Origin: Pseudoalteromonas byunsanensis | Lineage (GTDB): Bacteria; Pseudomonadota; Gammaproteobacteria; Enterobacterales; Alteromonadaceae | DNA: 64,000 nucleotides | Assembly: GCF_001854475.1 (NCBI RefSeq) | Contig: NZ_MNAN01000031.1 | Location: 268,105 to 332,104, forward strand | Reading direction: 5' to 3' | Part shown: positions 9,036-19,954 of the stretch, in pieces | Layout of the letters: each line of letters begins with the position of its first letter | How positions within the stretch are numbered: the first letter of the stretch is position 1 | The notes under the pieces: model-generated | The model's input: only the letters and a program-made list of their open reading frames with translations | The model's database searches: none | Told to the model about the DNA's origin: nothing | Made by a program: the position numbers and the translations under genes

Positions 9036-9522
9036 CCACTTATCTCCACTATGATTCTCAACACTTGCTATATTGAGAACATCAGTTACAGCAGGTTAAT
9101 TTTAAGAAACTACAAAATAGAAGCGATCATAAATAAATCCCTTGATTAAAACAAGGTTATTACAGTCCCATGCCCCAATAAACCTGAACAAGTGTTAACG
9201 AGGTTACTTCGAGCATGAAGCCGATGGCATATGATAACGCTACTCTAAAAACAATATACTGACCAAGATCAACCTCATTGGAGGCTTGAGAACCACTTTA
9301 TGCGGGGTTGAAACTCGCTCACTTTGCTTGCACAGCAATTGTAGCAAAAAAATACGCTGAGTTATCGACGATTTACTACTAATTCTTCTAAATATTGCAG
9401 TTTTTTTATTTTTAAAACCGTAAGCTAGTAAAAAAGGTGATTAATTAAACAAATCATCCTAATTATGCGAAGCTGCAATACGATTTAAAATGCACTTGTT
9501 TAAAAAAGAACTCTGTAAAAAC
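9036..9522. other. Non-coding region upstream of petA
   Basis: About 490 bases between the rpsI terminator and petA hold no convincing gene on either strand. It must contain the petABC promoter, read leftward. Two small signals are visible: a 7-bp dyad TTCTCAA/TTGAGAA at 9055-9079, in the likely 5' leader next to the petA start, and a near-match to an FNR half-site pair on the minus strand at 9259-9272 (TTGAT perfect, GTCAG instead of ATCAA). I could not place a -10/-35 pair with confidence. Confidence 0.4.
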
Positions 9523-9550
9523 AAAAAACCCAGCATAACGCTGGGTTTTT
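9523..9550 (-). terminator. Intrinsic terminator of rplM-rpsI
   Basis: Arms AAAAACCCAGC and GCTGGGTTTTT (11 bp) enclose a five-base loop; on the minus strand the stem runs into a T-tract. It starts about 20 bases after the rpsI stop. Confidence 0.93.
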
Positions 9551-9571
9551 GAATTCTTGAAACGTAAAAAA

Positions 9572-9961
9572 TTAACGTTTTGAGAACTGTGTCTTCTTAC
9601 GTGCTTTCTTAAGACCAACTTTCTTACGCTCAACTTTACGAGCGTCACGAGTTACAAAGCCAGCTTTACGAAGAGTAGGACGAAGTGACTCGTCGAATTC
9701 CATTAGTGCACGCGTGATACCGTGGCGGATTGCGCCAGCTTGACCAGTCATACCACCACCTTCAACAGTGATGTAAAGGTCAAACTTCTCTGTCATTTCA
9801 ACTAGCTCTAGAGGCTGACGAACAACCATGCGAGAAGTTTCACGACCGAAGTATTCTTCGATAGAACGCTGATTAATTACGATGCTGCCAGTGCCTGGGC
9901 GTAAGAATACGCGAGCACTTGAACTTTTACGACGACCTGTACCGTAGTATTGATTTGCCAT
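9572..9961 (-). CDS. rpsI: 30S ribosomal protein S9
   Basis: The 129-residue protein has the S9 sequence throughout: [21 protein letters not shown] at the start, the [15 protein letters not shown] core and the basic tail ending KKTQFSKR, whose terminal Lys-Arg reaches the P-site tRNA anticodon region. Cotranscribed with rplM 11 bases upstream, the universal order. Confidence 0.98.
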   Translation of the reverse strand: MANQYYGTGRRKSSSARVFLRPGTGSIVINQRSIEEYFGRETSRMVVRQPLELVEMTEKFDLYITVEGGGMTGQAGAIRHGITRALMEFDESLRPTLRKAGFVTRDARKVERKKVGLKKARKKTQFSKR

Positions 9962-9972
9962 GAGTGTGCTCC

Positions 9973-10401
9973 TTAAATGTCTAGAACCTGCGGCTGTTGT
10001 GCCGCGTGGTTGTGCTCGCTACCTGCGTAAACTTTAAGTTTACGATACATTTCACGACCTAGAGGGCCACGAGGTAACATGCCTTTAACCGCTTTTTCGA
10101 TGATCATTTCAGGCTTTTTAGCTTGAAGTTTCTCGAAGTTCACAGACTTAAGACCGCCCGGGAAGCCAGTGTGAGCGTAGTACATTTTGTCCTGAGTTTT
10201 GTTACCTGTTACAGTAACTTTTTCAGCGTTGATCACGATGATGTAATCACCAGTATCAACATGAGGAGTGTACTCAGCTTTATGCTTACCGCGAAGGCGA
10301 CGAGCGATTTCAGTAGCGATGCGACCTAAAGTTTTACCTTCAGCGTCAACTACGTACCAGTCACGTTTTACAGTTTCTGGTTTAGCAACAAACGTTTTCA
10401 T
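9973..10401 (-). CDS. rplM: 50S ribosomal protein L13
   Basis: The 142-residue L13 is identified by [20 protein letters not shown], the [15 protein letters not shown] segment and the [18 protein letters not shown] motif. L13 is an early assembly protein of the large subunit and in E. coli represses its own mRNA. A promoter with a GC discriminator lies about 160 bases upstream and a hairpin lies close to the start codon (10436-10455), consistent with growth-rate and autogenous control. Confidence 0.98.
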   Translation of the reverse strand: MKTFVAKPETVKRDWYVVDAEGKTLGRIATEIARRLRGKHKAEYTPHVDTGDYIIVINAEKVTVTGNKTQDKMYYAHTGFPGGLKSVNFEKLQAKKPEMIIEKAVKGMLPRGPLGREMYRKLKVYAGSEHNHAAQQPQVLDI

Positions 10402-10435
10402 TTAAAAATCCAATGTTTTTCTATTTAAAACCACA

Positions 10436-10455
10436 GGTAATCAAACTTGATTACC
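10436..10455 (-). promoter_or_regulatory. Hairpin in the rplM leader
   Basis: GGTAATCAA and TTGATTACC form an eight- to nine-base-pair hairpin in the 5' leader, 35 bases before the L13 start codon. In E. coli the L13 leader is the target for autoregulation; assigning that role here is inference from position. Confidence 0.5.
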
Positions 10456-10561
10456 GCTTACTATATGAGTGCTTTAACCCCTTCGAGTTTAAGACTTTTT
10501 TGCCGCTCAAGTCAGTGGCTAAGCCGACGAGGGCAATAGAACGCAACGTGGCAGGCCGCGG

Positions 10562-10590
10562 ATTATAGCAACTCTATTAAGACTTGACTA
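10562..10590 (-). promoter_or_regulatory. rplM-rpsI promoter
   Basis: On the minus strand a perfect TATAAT (10562-10567) follows, with 17-base spacing, TAGTCA (10585-10590), a four-of-six match to TTGACA. The bases after the -10 are CCGCGG, a GC-rich discriminator typical of stringently controlled ribosomal promoters. Confidence 0.75.
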
Positions 10591-10592
10591 GC

Positions 10593-10626
10593 GTGAGATT
10601 GTTTTTTCTACAAAAAACTTTCTCAC
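10593..10626. repeat. Imperfect palindrome upstream of the rplM promoter
   Basis: GTGAGA-TT-GTTTTTT-CTAC-AAAAAAC-TT-TCTCAC: two stacked arms of 6 and 7 bp with a symmetrical TT mismatch. It lies between the zapE stop and the rplM -35. It could be the zapE terminator, an AT-rich UP element, or a protein-binding operator. Confidence 0.55.
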
Positions 10627-10659
10627 ATTAATTTGACTCACAAATAAGCGAAGACCACC

Positions 10660-11748
10660 TTATGCGAGATGTTCACGAGCTAGGTATTCTAGTGATTGCA
10701 TTTCCTGCAAACGGCTAATACACCGCTTAAACTCAAAATTTAAGTTACCTTGTGTATATAGTTCAGTGATAGGGGCTTGGGCGGAAATTATAAGGGTCAC
10801 ATTACGCTCATAGAACTCATCAACTAAAGCTATAAACCGCCTTGCTGCATCATCATTATGTTGTCCCAACTGTTTGACATTTGACAGGATCACCGTGTTG
10901 TATAAGCGACTGATCTCCATGTAGTCTACCTGTGAGCGCGCCGTTTCACATAGTTGACTGAAGTCAAACATAACAATGCAATCAGAGACCTTACGGGTTG
11001 CAATCAAGCGCCCTTCTATTTCTATTTTTTCATCGAGCTTACCCGGCTCTGGAGATAATTTGTCAAAATATTCAAACAAATTTTTGTCTGCTTGTTCGTC
11101 AAGTGGGCTATGGTAAATCTCTGCCTGCTCAAGCGTACGCAAGCGATAATCAATCCCGGAGTCGACATTCACCACTTCAGTGTTTGCTTTAACCAATTCT
11201 ATCGCAGGTAAAAAACGCGCGCGCTGCAATCCATTTCGATACAGTTCATCTGGCACGATGTTGGATGTGGCCACAAGTACAATATTTCTGGCAAAAAGTG
11301 CCTCCATTAAACCACCTAGTAGCATGGCGTCGGTAATGTCTTGCACGAAAAACTCATCAAAACAAATGATGTCAGCCTCTTGTTTGAACTTATCTGCGAC
11401 TGTCTCAAGTGGGTTTTTGACATCTTTGAGTAATTTCAACTCATCGTGTACACGGTGCATAAAACGGTGAAAGTGCACTCGCATTTTTCGTTGAGTAGGT
11501 AGTGCCTCGTAAAATGTATCAACCAAATACGTTTTTCCGCGTCCAACGCCTCCCCAAAAATAGAGGCCTTTTATACTGTGCTGCTTTGGCTTGGCAAACA
11601 GCTTAGAAAAAAAGCCCGTCGGCTTTTCTGGCACGGCTGTGAAGTCATCATACAAACGTTGTAAATGCTTAACCGCATTTTCTTGTGCGCTATCATATTG
11701 AAAGTCGTCACGCTGTAAATCTTGCTGATATTTTTCCCAAGGTGTCAT
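10660..11748 (-). CDS. zapE: Cell division ATPase ZapE (AFG1 family)
   Basis: P-loop ATPase associated with the Z-ring under stress and low oxygen in E. coli. The 362 residues contain Walker A GGVGRGKT (residues 66-73), Walker B IICFDEFFVQD, and the AFG1 segments YFWGGVGRGKTYLVDTFY and VATSNIVPDELYRNGLQR. It lies next to zapG/yhcB and degQ as in other gammaproteobacteria. It is transcribed divergently from zapG. Confidence 0.94.
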   Translation of the reverse strand: MTPWEKYQQDLQRDDFQYDSAQENAVKHLQRLYDDFTAVPEKPTGFFSKLFAKPKQHSIKGLYFWGGVGRGKTYLVDTFYEALPTQRKMRVHFHRFMHRVHDELKLLKDVKNPLETVADKFKQEADIICFDEFFVQDITDAMLLGGLMEALFARNIVLVATSNIVPDELYRNGLQRARFLPAIELVKANTEVVNVDSGIDYRLRTLEQAEIYHSPLDEQADKNLFEYFDKLSPEPGKLDEKIEIEGRLIATRKVSDCIVMFDFSQLCETARSQVDYMEISRLYNTVILSNVKQLGQHNDDAARRFIALVDEFYERNVTLIISAQAPITELYTQGNLNFEFKRCISRLQEMQSLEYLAREHLA

Positions 11749-11904
11749 AGTTGTTTACATAGTTCTGCGTTTTTATTTGCGTATTATATTAACACGCATC
11801 GATTCTAGGCGTATATTTAGCTTATCATTTGATTTTATCATTAGTCGCAAACTCGCCTTGCTATTCAAAGCTCACGCGCCTCGCGATTTTTTTAGGAGAG
11901 ATAT

Positions 11905-12363
11905 ATGACCTCATTTGCTTGGATGGGACTGATAGTAGTCGTTGCCATCGCCGCCTTCTTTATAGGTTCAGTGTGGACTAAAAAGCAATTTAAACATGGT
12001 GAACTTGAGCAACAAGCTCAACGAGCTAAACATGAATTAGAGCAATATCGACAAGAAGTTGCCGATCACCTTGCAAGTACCAAAAAGCTGATGACTAAAA
12101 TGCAAGACAGTTATAGTCAGTTGCTTAACCATGTAGAAGAAACCAATCAAGTGCTCTTGACTGAAAAGCCAACACACCCAAGTGAGCCTTTTTTCTCAAA
12201 AGAAACCACAGAGCAATTGCATGCCTCACTAAAAAGCCGGCCCGAGCGTCGACGCAACGAAAAAATTAATGAAGGCGCAGCTCAGCCAACTGACTATGTC
12301 GATGGTGAAAGTGGTCTGTTTTCAGGGGAGCGTTCAGAAATTAAGCAATCAAAAGTATCTTGA
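11905..12363 (+). CDS. zapG: Z-ring associated protein ZapG (YhcB, DUF1043)
   Basis: Inner-membrane protein of 152 residues: one N-terminal transmembrane helix (about 6-24), then a coiled-coil region (about 30-95, rich in E/Q/K/L), then a disordered polar tail. This is the YhcB/ZapG layout; the protein links cell division and envelope biogenesis in E. coli. TTAGGAGAG precedes the ATG. Its tail composition differs among species, so identification rests on the N-terminus and the zapE-degQ context. Confidence 0.88.
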   Translation: MTSFAWMGLIVVVAIAAFFIGSVWTKKQFKHGELEQQAQRAKHELEQYRQEVADHLASTKKLMTKMQDSYSQLLNHVEETNQVLLTEKPTHPSEPFFSKETTEQLHASLKSRPERRRNEKINEGAAQPTDYVDGESGLFSGERSEIKQSKVS

Positions 12364-12381
12364 TGAACTTTTTTTTGACCC

Positions 12382-12493
12382 CATAGTCAGTAAATATAGT
12401 TTTTTACAATAGCGAAATGGCAACTGATGCTTGGCTCAAAGCACTTGCCTTTTCAATGCATTAACGCTTTTTGCGGAGTATTTACTGACTATG
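12382..12493 (+). promoter_or_regulatory. 15-bp inverted repeat spanning the degQ start codon
   Basis: CATAGTCAGTAAATA at 12382-12396 is the exact reverse complement of 12479-12493, which contains the spacer after the Shine-Dalgarno (GGAG, 12475-12478) and the degQ ATG (12491-12493). The arms are 82 bases apart. If both are on the mRNA they would pair and hide the start codon; the function is inference. Confidence 0.6.
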
Positions 12494-13843
12494 AAATTGA
12501 AACACTCGTTATTAACAGCAGCTATTTTATCTACCTCATTACTGCTAAGCCCACATGCTGCACTAGCCAAATTACCTATGGCGGTTGAGGGACAAGCCAT
12601 GCCTACTCTTGCTCCTATGCTGGAGCGCGTTACCCCTGGAGTTGTCAGCATTCAGGTTTCTGGTGCTAAAGAAGTGCGTCGACGTGTTGACCCATTTGAT
12701 TACTTTTTCGGAAACCCACAACCTCGCAGTCAAAAGCGGCCTTTCAGTGGTTTAGGCTCTGGCGTGATCATTGATGCCGATGAAGGGTATGTCGTTACAA
12801 ATAACCATGTAATCGCCGATGCAGAAAAGATCATAGTTACCCTTGAGGATGGTCGCGAGTTTGAAGCCAAACTGGTCGGTACGGATAAAGAATCCGACAT
12901 TGCATTGTTAGAAATTGATGGCGAAAACCTCACAGAAATAAAGCTAGCTGATTCAGACAAACTTCGCGTGGGTGACTTTTCAGTTGCGATAGGCAACCCT
13001 TTTGGTCTTAGTCACACAGTTACATCTGGGATCATCAGTGCACTAGGCCGTAGTGGTCTAAATATCGAAGGCTATGAAGACTTCATTCAAACAGACGCGG
13101 CTATCAACCAAGGTAACTCGGGCGGTGCTTTGGTGAATTTGCGAGGTGAATTGATCGGTATCAACACCGCTATTTTAGGTGCATCAGGTGGAAATGTAGG
13201 TATCGGTTTTGCTATTCCATCTAACATGATGAAAAACCTCGTTGATCAGATCGTTGAGTTTGGTCAGGTTCGTCGTGGGTCATTAGGTATTGAAGGTCGT
13301 ACGCTAGATGCTGGTATTGCTAAAGCACAAGGTTTTGACGTGAAACAAGGTGCCTATGTTGCACGCGTTATCAAAGATTCGGCTGCCGCTGAAGCTGGGA
13401 TATTAGCAAATGATGTCATCATCAGTGTAAATGGCGACAGTATCAATAGCTTTGCAGAATTGGCCAGTAAAATAGCGACTATAGGCGAAGGCCGCACAGT
13501 TGAACTAGGTGTCTATCGTGACGGTAAAAAACGGACCATTGAAGTAACTTTAAAAGGTCAAGGTGAAGCACGGGCCCCTGCGGATCGAGTTCATCCAATG
13601 CTTCGTGGTGCTGTACTAGAAAGCGGCGAGCGAAATGGTAACAAGGGTGTTGTAGTCACTTCTGTAGAACCGCGCTCTCCTGCTGCCAGAGTCGGCCTTG
13701 AAGAAGGCGACGTGATCATGCAAGTAAACCGTCAACGCGTCGATAGTATCCGTGATATGAGCAATCTTATCGAAGATATTCAGGGCAACATCGTATTGGG
13801 AATTAAGCGCGGCAGAGATTCAGTGTTCTTACTCATTCAGTAA
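12491..13843 (+). CDS. degQ: Periplasmic serine endoprotease DegQ/DegP family
   Basis: HtrA-type protease and chaperone that degrades misfolded envelope proteins. The 450-residue protein has a signal peptide ending near AALA (26), a trypsin-like domain with triad His106, Asp136 and Ser210 (NQGNSGGAL), and two PDZ domains (about 265-350 and 365-450). Two PDZ domains and the neighbour degS indicate DegQ. I use the ATG at 12491, since the longer frame from 12431 would put a non-signal extension before the signal peptide. Confidence 0.93.
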   Translation: MKLKHSLLTAAILSTSLLLSPHAALAKLPMAVEGQAMPTLAPMLERVTPGVVSIQVSGAKEVRRRVDPFDYFFGNPQPRSQKRPFSGLGSGVIIDADEGYVVTNNHVIADAEKIIVTLEDGREFEAKLVGTDKESDIALLEIDGENLTEIKLADSDKLRVGDFSVAIGNPFGLSHTVTSGIISALGRSGLNIEGYEDFIQTDAAINQGNSGGALVNLRGELIGINTAILGASGGNVGIGFAIPSNMMKNLVDQIVEFGQVRRGSLGIEGRTLDAGIAKAQGFDVKQGAYVARVIKDSAAAEAGILANDVIISVNGDSINSFAELASKIATIGEGRTVELGVYRDGKKRTIEVTLKGQGEARAPADRVHPMLRGAVLESGERNGNKGVVVTSVEPRSPAARVGLEEGDVIMQVNRQRVDSIRDMSNLIEDIQGNIVLGIKRGRDSVFLLIQ

Positions 13844-13857
13844 TAATAAATAGCAGG

Positions 13858-13889
13858 AAAAACACAGTGGCACTTGCCGCTGTGTTTTT
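13858..13889 (+). terminator. Intrinsic terminator between degQ and degS
   Basis: AAAAACACAG and CTGTGTTTTT arms, extended inward by a T:G pair and GGC/GCC to about 14 pairs with loop ACTT, end in five T. It separates degQ from degS. Confidence 0.9.
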
Positions 13890-13933
13890 CTTTGTGCATC
13901 ATTAAACGATTAAGAATCATAAAGACTGCGCTT

Positions 13934-15019
13934 GTGTTAAAATTTATCCGTTTTTTTCTGCCTCCAATGTTGGCAGGACTTTGTATTGCATTGGTCATTA
14001 TTTGGTTTTCTCCTAACCTGAAAAATGCGCTCCTTCCCAAGTTAGATGTTACTGGTCACTACTCCAGCAGCCACATGAGCTTTGCAGATGCTGTAGAAAA
14101 AGCCTCTCCTGCTGTGGTCACAATATTTTCAGAGAGCATCTCCTCTGTACCTCGTTATATGAGAGCCAACACAACTCAAGAGCTTGGTTCTGGCGTATTA
14201 ATGTCTCATGATGGCTATATACTGACCAACTATCACGTGGTTAATGATGCTGATCAAATCATGGTGATATTAACAGATGGACGCCGCTTCGATGATGTAC
14301 AGGTCATTGGTTTTGATACAATCACTGATTTAGCATTGCTGAAAATAGATGCGCAACACCTTCCGGTCATTCCCATTGATAATAACTTTACACCCCGTGT
14401 CGGCGATGTAGTACTAGCAATAGGCAATCCACTCAACCTTGGGCAAACCATCACACAAGGTGTGATCAGTGCCACAGGCAAGCAAACACTAACCGACAGT
14501 CCATACAATAATTTATTGCAAATGGATGCAGCCGTTAATGTAGGTAACTCAGGTGGCGCTTTAGTTAATTCAAATGGTGTATTGGTTGGGATCACTTCGG
14601 CACAATTTCGCACGCGCTACAACATCGATATTCAGGGGATCTCGTTCGCTGTACCTTACAAACTTGCCAAAGAAGTGATGCAAAAGCTGATTCAGGATGG
14701 GCGTGTCGTAAGAGGGTATCTTGGTTTTAGAGGCGCAGCTGTAGATAGCACAGGTAAAGAAGTTACAGACCTATACACGCGAATTGTAGGTCTCAGAGTG
14801 AGTGATTTGGACCCGCTTGGTCCTGCATGGCAAGCAGGTATGCAAGAGAATGATATTATAGTTAAAGTTGCAGGTGAACCCGTTACCAACCCTCAAAAAA
14901 CGCTTAAATTTATCGGCAATACTCGCCCAGGAACACGTCTTGAATTTCAAGTTTATCGCGGTGATGAATTACGCACCTTCACCCTCGTTGTTGCGGAGCT
15001 TGAGACTCGGGCCAACTAA
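13934..15019 (+). CDS. degS: Site-1 serine protease DegS, sigma-E pathway
   Basis: Membrane-anchored HtrA protease that senses outer-membrane protein C-termini through its PDZ domain and makes the first cut in the anti-sigma factor RseA. The protein has an N-terminal anchor helix (about 8-25), triad His101, Asp132, Ser206 (NVGNSGGAL), and a single PDZ domain (about 255-350). The GTG at 13934 gives 361 residues, near the E. coli 355. A longer TTG start at 13874 would lie inside the degQ terminator and is rejected. Confidence 0.92.
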   Translation: MLKFIRFFLPPMLAGLCIALVIIWFSPNLKNALLPKLDVTGHYSSSHMSFADAVEKASPAVVTIFSESISSVPRYMRANTTQELGSGVLMSHDGYILTNYHVVNDADQIMVILTDGRRFDDVQVIGFDTITDLALLKIDAQHLPVIPIDNNFTPRVGDVVLAIGNPLNLGQTITQGVISATGKQTLTDSPYNNLLQMDAAVNVGNSGGALVNSNGVLVGITSAQFRTRYNIDIQGISFAVPYKLAKEVMQKLIQDGRVVRGYLGFRGAAVDSTGKEVTDLYTRIVGLRVSDLDPLGPAWQAGMQENDIIVKVAGEPVTNPQKTLKFIGNTRPGTRLEFQVYRGDELRTFTLVVAELETRAN

Positions 15020-15036
15020 ACACTAATTTAATCAAC

Positions 15037-15068
15037 AAAAAAGCGAGTGCCGTCACTCGCTTTTTTTT
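15037..15068. terminator. Bidirectional terminator, degS / murA
   Basis: GCGAGTG/CACTCGC stem with a four-base loop, six A before and eight T after; it serves both convergent genes. Confidence 0.93.
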
Positions 15069-15090
15069 GTCTTAGTTATTATGTAAACAG

Positions 15091-16618
<1,528 letters not shown>

Positions 16619-16623
16619 TAGAC

Positions 16624-16923
16624 TCACTCAAATAAGTTCGATACCTGCCCCAACGCCATTAAGTTATGGAGTTGTTCAGGCACATTTTTAAGCTCAAGGC
16701 GTTTGCCCTGACTCTGTAATTTACCTAGGGAGTGAATTAACCAAGCTAAGCCCGCCGTGTCAACCCTAGAGACCTCAGAAAGGTCAAAATAGCGTACTGA
16801 CTGAACGTTTTCTATCTGTTGGTTAAGAAGGCGTTCATTCACTAGGCTATTTCTAGTTAATTCACCACAAATACGGACAAGTTCATCATCATGCTTCACA
16901 AATTCCACTTTATTTGCTGCCAT
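16624..16923 (-). CDS. mlaB: Phospholipid ABC transporter STAS subunit MlaB
   Basis: Small cytoplasmic STAS-domain protein that binds and stabilises MlaF in the MlaFEDB complex. The core [24 protein letters not shown] carries the conserved D-T/S-A-G motif around the usual phosphoacceptor position. Two adjacent ATG codons (16926, 16923) follow a G-rich Shine-Dalgarno; the second has better spacing. It overlaps the end of mlaC, implying coupling. Confidence 0.88.
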   Translation of the reverse strand: MAANKVEFVKHDDELVRICGELTRNSLVNERLLNQQIENVQSVRYFDLSEVSRVDTAGLAWLIHSLGKLQSQGKRLELKNVPEQLHNLMALGQVSNLFE

Positions 16924-17593
16924 CATCCCCCCTAAACTGGACAGGTAAACGGCTTTTCTTATCAAGAAGCTCTATTACATGTTCAATGCCTTGTTGGCGT
17001 AAAATACCATGTAATTCTGTTTGTTTGGCATCCAATAAACTTATCCCTTCTGCCATCATATCATAGGCACGCCACTCATTATTTGAGCTTCTTCGCACTT
17101 TAAAGTCGATTTTGATATCAGGCTTACCTTCTTCAACAATTTTAGTCTTCACTATCGCAACCTGTTCATCGACAAACTCTTTCGCTTTACCAAACTCAAC
17201 TTGTTGATTTGTATACTGTGTGAATACCCCCGCATACGTCGCCACTAGATAGTTTTTAAAGACTTCAATAAACTGCTTAATGTGCTCAACTGCTTGGGCT
17301 TTCTCTTGCTTGTCTTCGATATTTCTCACTTTTTGGATATAGCTACCCAATACTCTGTACGCGGCGTACTTATAGTCGATGTACGGCAGTAACTCTTGTT
17401 CGACTATGACGCGAAGGTGCTCTTTATCTTCCAGTATAATTGCTTGGTCTTTCGTAATGCGCTTAAATGTATTATCGGCAACTTGCTGAACCATTTCGTA
17501 CGGATCCTGTAAGTTCACCGCATCATTTGCATATGTCGTACTGCTGCAAATCATTAATGCAGCAACGAGAAGGATTCTTAACATCGCACCCAT
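16910..17593 (-). CDS. mlaC: Periplasmic phospholipid-binding protein MlaC
   Basis: Soluble carrier that ferries phospholipid between the outer-membrane MlaA complex and MlaFEDB. The 227 residues start with a signal peptide (cleavage after TYA) and contain the MlaC segments DPYEMVQQVADNTF, LLPYIDYKYAAYRVLG and AYDMMAEGISLLD. The ATG at 17593 overlaps the mlaD stop; an ATG three codons later is also possible. Confidence 0.93.
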   Translation of the reverse strand: MGAMLRILLVAALMICSSTTYANDAVNLQDPYEMVQQVADNTFKRITKDQAIILEDKEHLRVIVEQELLPYIDYKYAAYRVLGSYIQKVRNIEDKQEKAQAVEHIKQFIEVFKNYLVATYAGVFTQYTNQQVEFGKAKEFVDEQVAIVKTKIVEEGKPDIKIDFKVRRSSNNEWRAYDMMAEGISLLDAKQTELHGILRQQGIEHVIELLDKKSRLPVQFRGDDGSK

Positions 17594-18138
17594 TATTCAC
17601 TACCTTGATTAAATAAAAACTGCCCAATTAACTCTTCTAATACTAATGCAGACTTAGTATCAGTGATCAAATCACCATTTTTAAGAGCTCTACTCTCAAC
17701 ACCAAATAGATCCTCAAGTTCAGAGTCACTACTTCCTGTTACTTCATTACCCAAGCACTTTTGTTTTGCCGAGTCTGAAGCGATAACAGGAGAAATGCCA
17801 AGATACTGCTCACCTAAAATCCCAGAAGTAAGAATAGACACTGATGATGTATCTGAGAACTGACACTCGTAGCTCGCATCTATACTCATTGCTACCACAG
17901 GAACAAACTCTTGAGGATGAATGCTGATCCCGTCCACGCGACCTATCACAACGCCACCAACTTTTATCGGTGCTCGGGTTTTCAATGAACCTATATTTTC
18001 AAACTTAGCGTTCAACGTATAAGTTTCACCATTGCCGCTAATGCCAGAGTTCGCAACTTTAAGTGCCAATACCGCAAATGCAGCAACGCCCAATGCGACA
18101 AACAAGCCAACTAATATTTCTATTTTCCGTGTATTCAT
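17593..18138 (-). CDS. mlaD: MCE-domain protein MlaD
   Basis: Inner-membrane anchored subunit that forms a hexameric ring with a hydrophobic pore for lipid. One N-terminal helix (about 9-26) is followed by a single MCE domain (about 40-115: YTLNAKFENIGSLKTRAPIKVGGVVIGRV). At 181 residues it is the normal length for MlaD. It sits between mlaE and mlaC. Confidence 0.95.
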   Translation of the reverse strand: MNTRKIEILVGLFVALGVAAFAVLALKVANSGISGNGETYTLNAKFENIGSLKTRAPIKVGGVVIGRVDGISIHPQEFVPVVAMSIDASYECQFSDTSSVSILTSGILGEQYLGISPVIASDSAKQKCLGNEVTGSSDSELEDLFGVESRALKNGDLITDTKSALVLEELIGQFLFNQGSE

Positions 18139-18154
18139 TTGTTTTTAAAACCTT

Positions 18155-18934
18155 TTAACCTGTAAACATCACAGCAGTCAGTAAGAAGTCAAACCCTAAT
18201 ACTGCCAATGAAGAATGGACCACAGTCTCGGTCGTAGCCTTACTTATCCCTTCTGATGTGGGGATACAATCGTAGCCTTTATACAGCGCTATCCATGTCA
18301 CGATCAGTGCAAAAACAAAGCTTTTGATCATGCCGTTTAATATATCTTTTTCGAACGAAACTTGAGACTGCATGATTGACCAAAAACTACCTGAATCAAC
18401 CCCCAGCCAATCAACCCCCACCAAATGTGCGCCAAGGATGGCTACCGCAGAAAAAATCAGCGCCAGTAAAGGCATACTAATGAAACCAGCCCAAAATCTA
18501 GGAGAGATCACACGACGCAGTGGATCGATGGCCATCATTTCTAAACTGGAAAGCTGCTCTGTTGCTTTCATTAAGCCTATTTCAGCGGTTAACGCACTAC
18601 CGGCGCGTCCAGCAAACAACAATGCAGTAACAACTGGGCCCAGTTCGCGCAACAAACTCAGTGCTACTAGAGGCCCTAAACTATCTTCTGCGCCATAGTC
18701 GACCAATACGGTGTAGCCCTGTAACGCTAAAACCATACCAATAAACAAACCAGAAACCATGATAATCAACAGCGACTGGTGTCCTACCATATACAGTTGA
18801 CGCACCAGTAATGCGGGTCCCTTACGTAAGCTTGGCACTCTGACTAAAGAGCCGAACAGCATTTGTGTTGCTCGTCCTATCGAAGCAAATCGACTGAGAG
18901 TCTTATGGCCAATCGCTTGAAAAAAATCTATCAC
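18155..18934 (-). CDS. mlaE: Phospholipid ABC transporter permease MlaE
   Basis: Permease of the MlaFEDB complex with about five membrane segments in 259 residues. Family motifs seen are [48 protein letters not shown] and [17 protein letters not shown]. It overlaps the mlaF stop by four bases. Confidence 0.96.
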   Translation of the reverse strand: MIDFFQAIGHKTLSRFASIGRATQMLFGSLVRVPSLRKGPALLVRQLYMVGHQSLLIIMVSGLFIGMVLALQGYTVLVDYGAEDSLGPLVALSLLRELGPVVTALLFAGRAGSALTAEIGLMKATEQLSSLEMMAIDPLRRVISPRFWAGFISMPLLALIFSAVAILGAHLVGVDWLGVDSGSFWSIMQSQVSFEKDILNGMIKSFVFALIVTWIALYKGYDCIPTSEGISKATTETVVHSSLAVLGFDFLLTAVMFTG

Positions 18935-19773
18935 TGCTGACTCCCCGCTAATAGCTCTTCTTCATAGTCTTGCGCCTTATAATGGAATGGTACTGGACCA
19001 TCTGAAAGACCTTGCAAAAACTGCTGGACTAATGGGGATTCGTGCTCCTTCATTTGCTCAGGTGTTCCACTGCCAATCACCCCTTGCTCTGCAATAATCA
19101 CAACATGCTCGGCAATGCTCAATACTTCATTAACATCATGCGTTACGATCAGTGATGAAAGCCCCAATACTTCATTGAGTGATTTGATTAGTTTGACTAA
19201 CACGCCCATTGAAATAGGGTCTTGTCCAGCGAAAGGTTCATCATACATGATTAGTTCTGGGTCCAGTGCGATTGCGCGAGCCAAAGCCGCACGCCTTGCC
19301 ATACCACCTGACAATTCTGAAGGCATTAAATCTTTCGCGCCACGCAAACCAACCGCCTGTAGCTTCATCAGTACCACAAGACGAATGAGGTCCTCACTCA
19401 ACTGAGTATGCTCTCGCAATGGAAAGGCAACGTTATCAAACACGGACATGTCGGTAAAAAGTGCACCACTTTGAAAGAGCATACTCATTTTAGTTCGTGT
19501 TTCGTATAAGGCCTTACGTGACATACTGGGAATGCTTCGCCCTTCGAATAAAATATCCCCTTGCTCTGGCTTCAATTGGCCACCAATCAGGCGTAACATT
19601 GTTGTTTTGCCGATACCACTTGGACCCATTATGGCGGTTATTTTTCCTTTTGGTACGGAGAAACTCATGTTTTTATAGATGATCCTATCACCCCGCGTGA
19701 AAGTCACATCCTTGATTTCTACAATTGCTTGCGACAAGCCGCTCTCCACATCTACTTTTACTAATGATGCCAT
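18931..19773 (-). CDS. mlaF: Phospholipid ABC transporter ATPase MlaF
   Basis: ATP-binding subunit: Walker A GPSGIGKT, the Q-loop in [11 protein letters not shown], the signature [14 protein letters not shown] and Walker B LIMYDEP. The C-terminal tail ([16 protein letters not shown]) contacts the partner MlaF and MlaB in known structures. The ATG at 19773 gives 280 residues, near the E. coli 269; the frame stays open another 33 codons upstream with a basic stretch, which I treat as non-coding. First gene of mlaFEDCB-ibaG-murA. Confidence 0.92.
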   Translation of the reverse strand: MASLVKVDVESGLSQAIVEIKDVTFTRGDRIIYKNMSFSVPKGKITAIMGPSGIGKTTMLRLIGGQLKPEQGDILFEGRSIPSMSRKALYETRTKMSMLFQSGALFTDMSVFDNVAFPLREHTQLSEDLIRLVVLMKLQAVGLRGAKDLMPSELSGGMARRAALARAIALDPELIMYDEPFAGQDPISMGVLVKLIKSLNEVLGLSSLIVTHDVNEVLSIAEHVVIIAEQGVIGSGTPEQMKEHESPLVQQFLQGLSDGPVPFHYKAQDYEEELLAGSQQ

Positions 19774-19954
19774 AATACGATTTTTTGCTCTGCGAAGGAA
19801 AAAAGTTTTCGTAATTTTTTGTAATATAAAATGTCTGACCCGAACCTGAATACGCCTAAAATAGGCTATCAAATCCCCTCTTTTACTTATACTTTTGCGA
19901 GGGCATTTGTTACTATTTGCGTCATTGTAACTTAATCAATCGGCTTCACTTTTT

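Noticed and set aside
13874..13933. Longer degS starting at a TTG
   Set aside because: The extension runs through the degQ terminator stem and adds residues before the membrane anchor that DegS proteins do not have.
19774..19872. 33-residue N-terminal extension of MlaF
   Set aside because: The extra basic segment is not found in MlaF proteins and occupies the divergent promoter region; the ATG at 19773 gives the family length.
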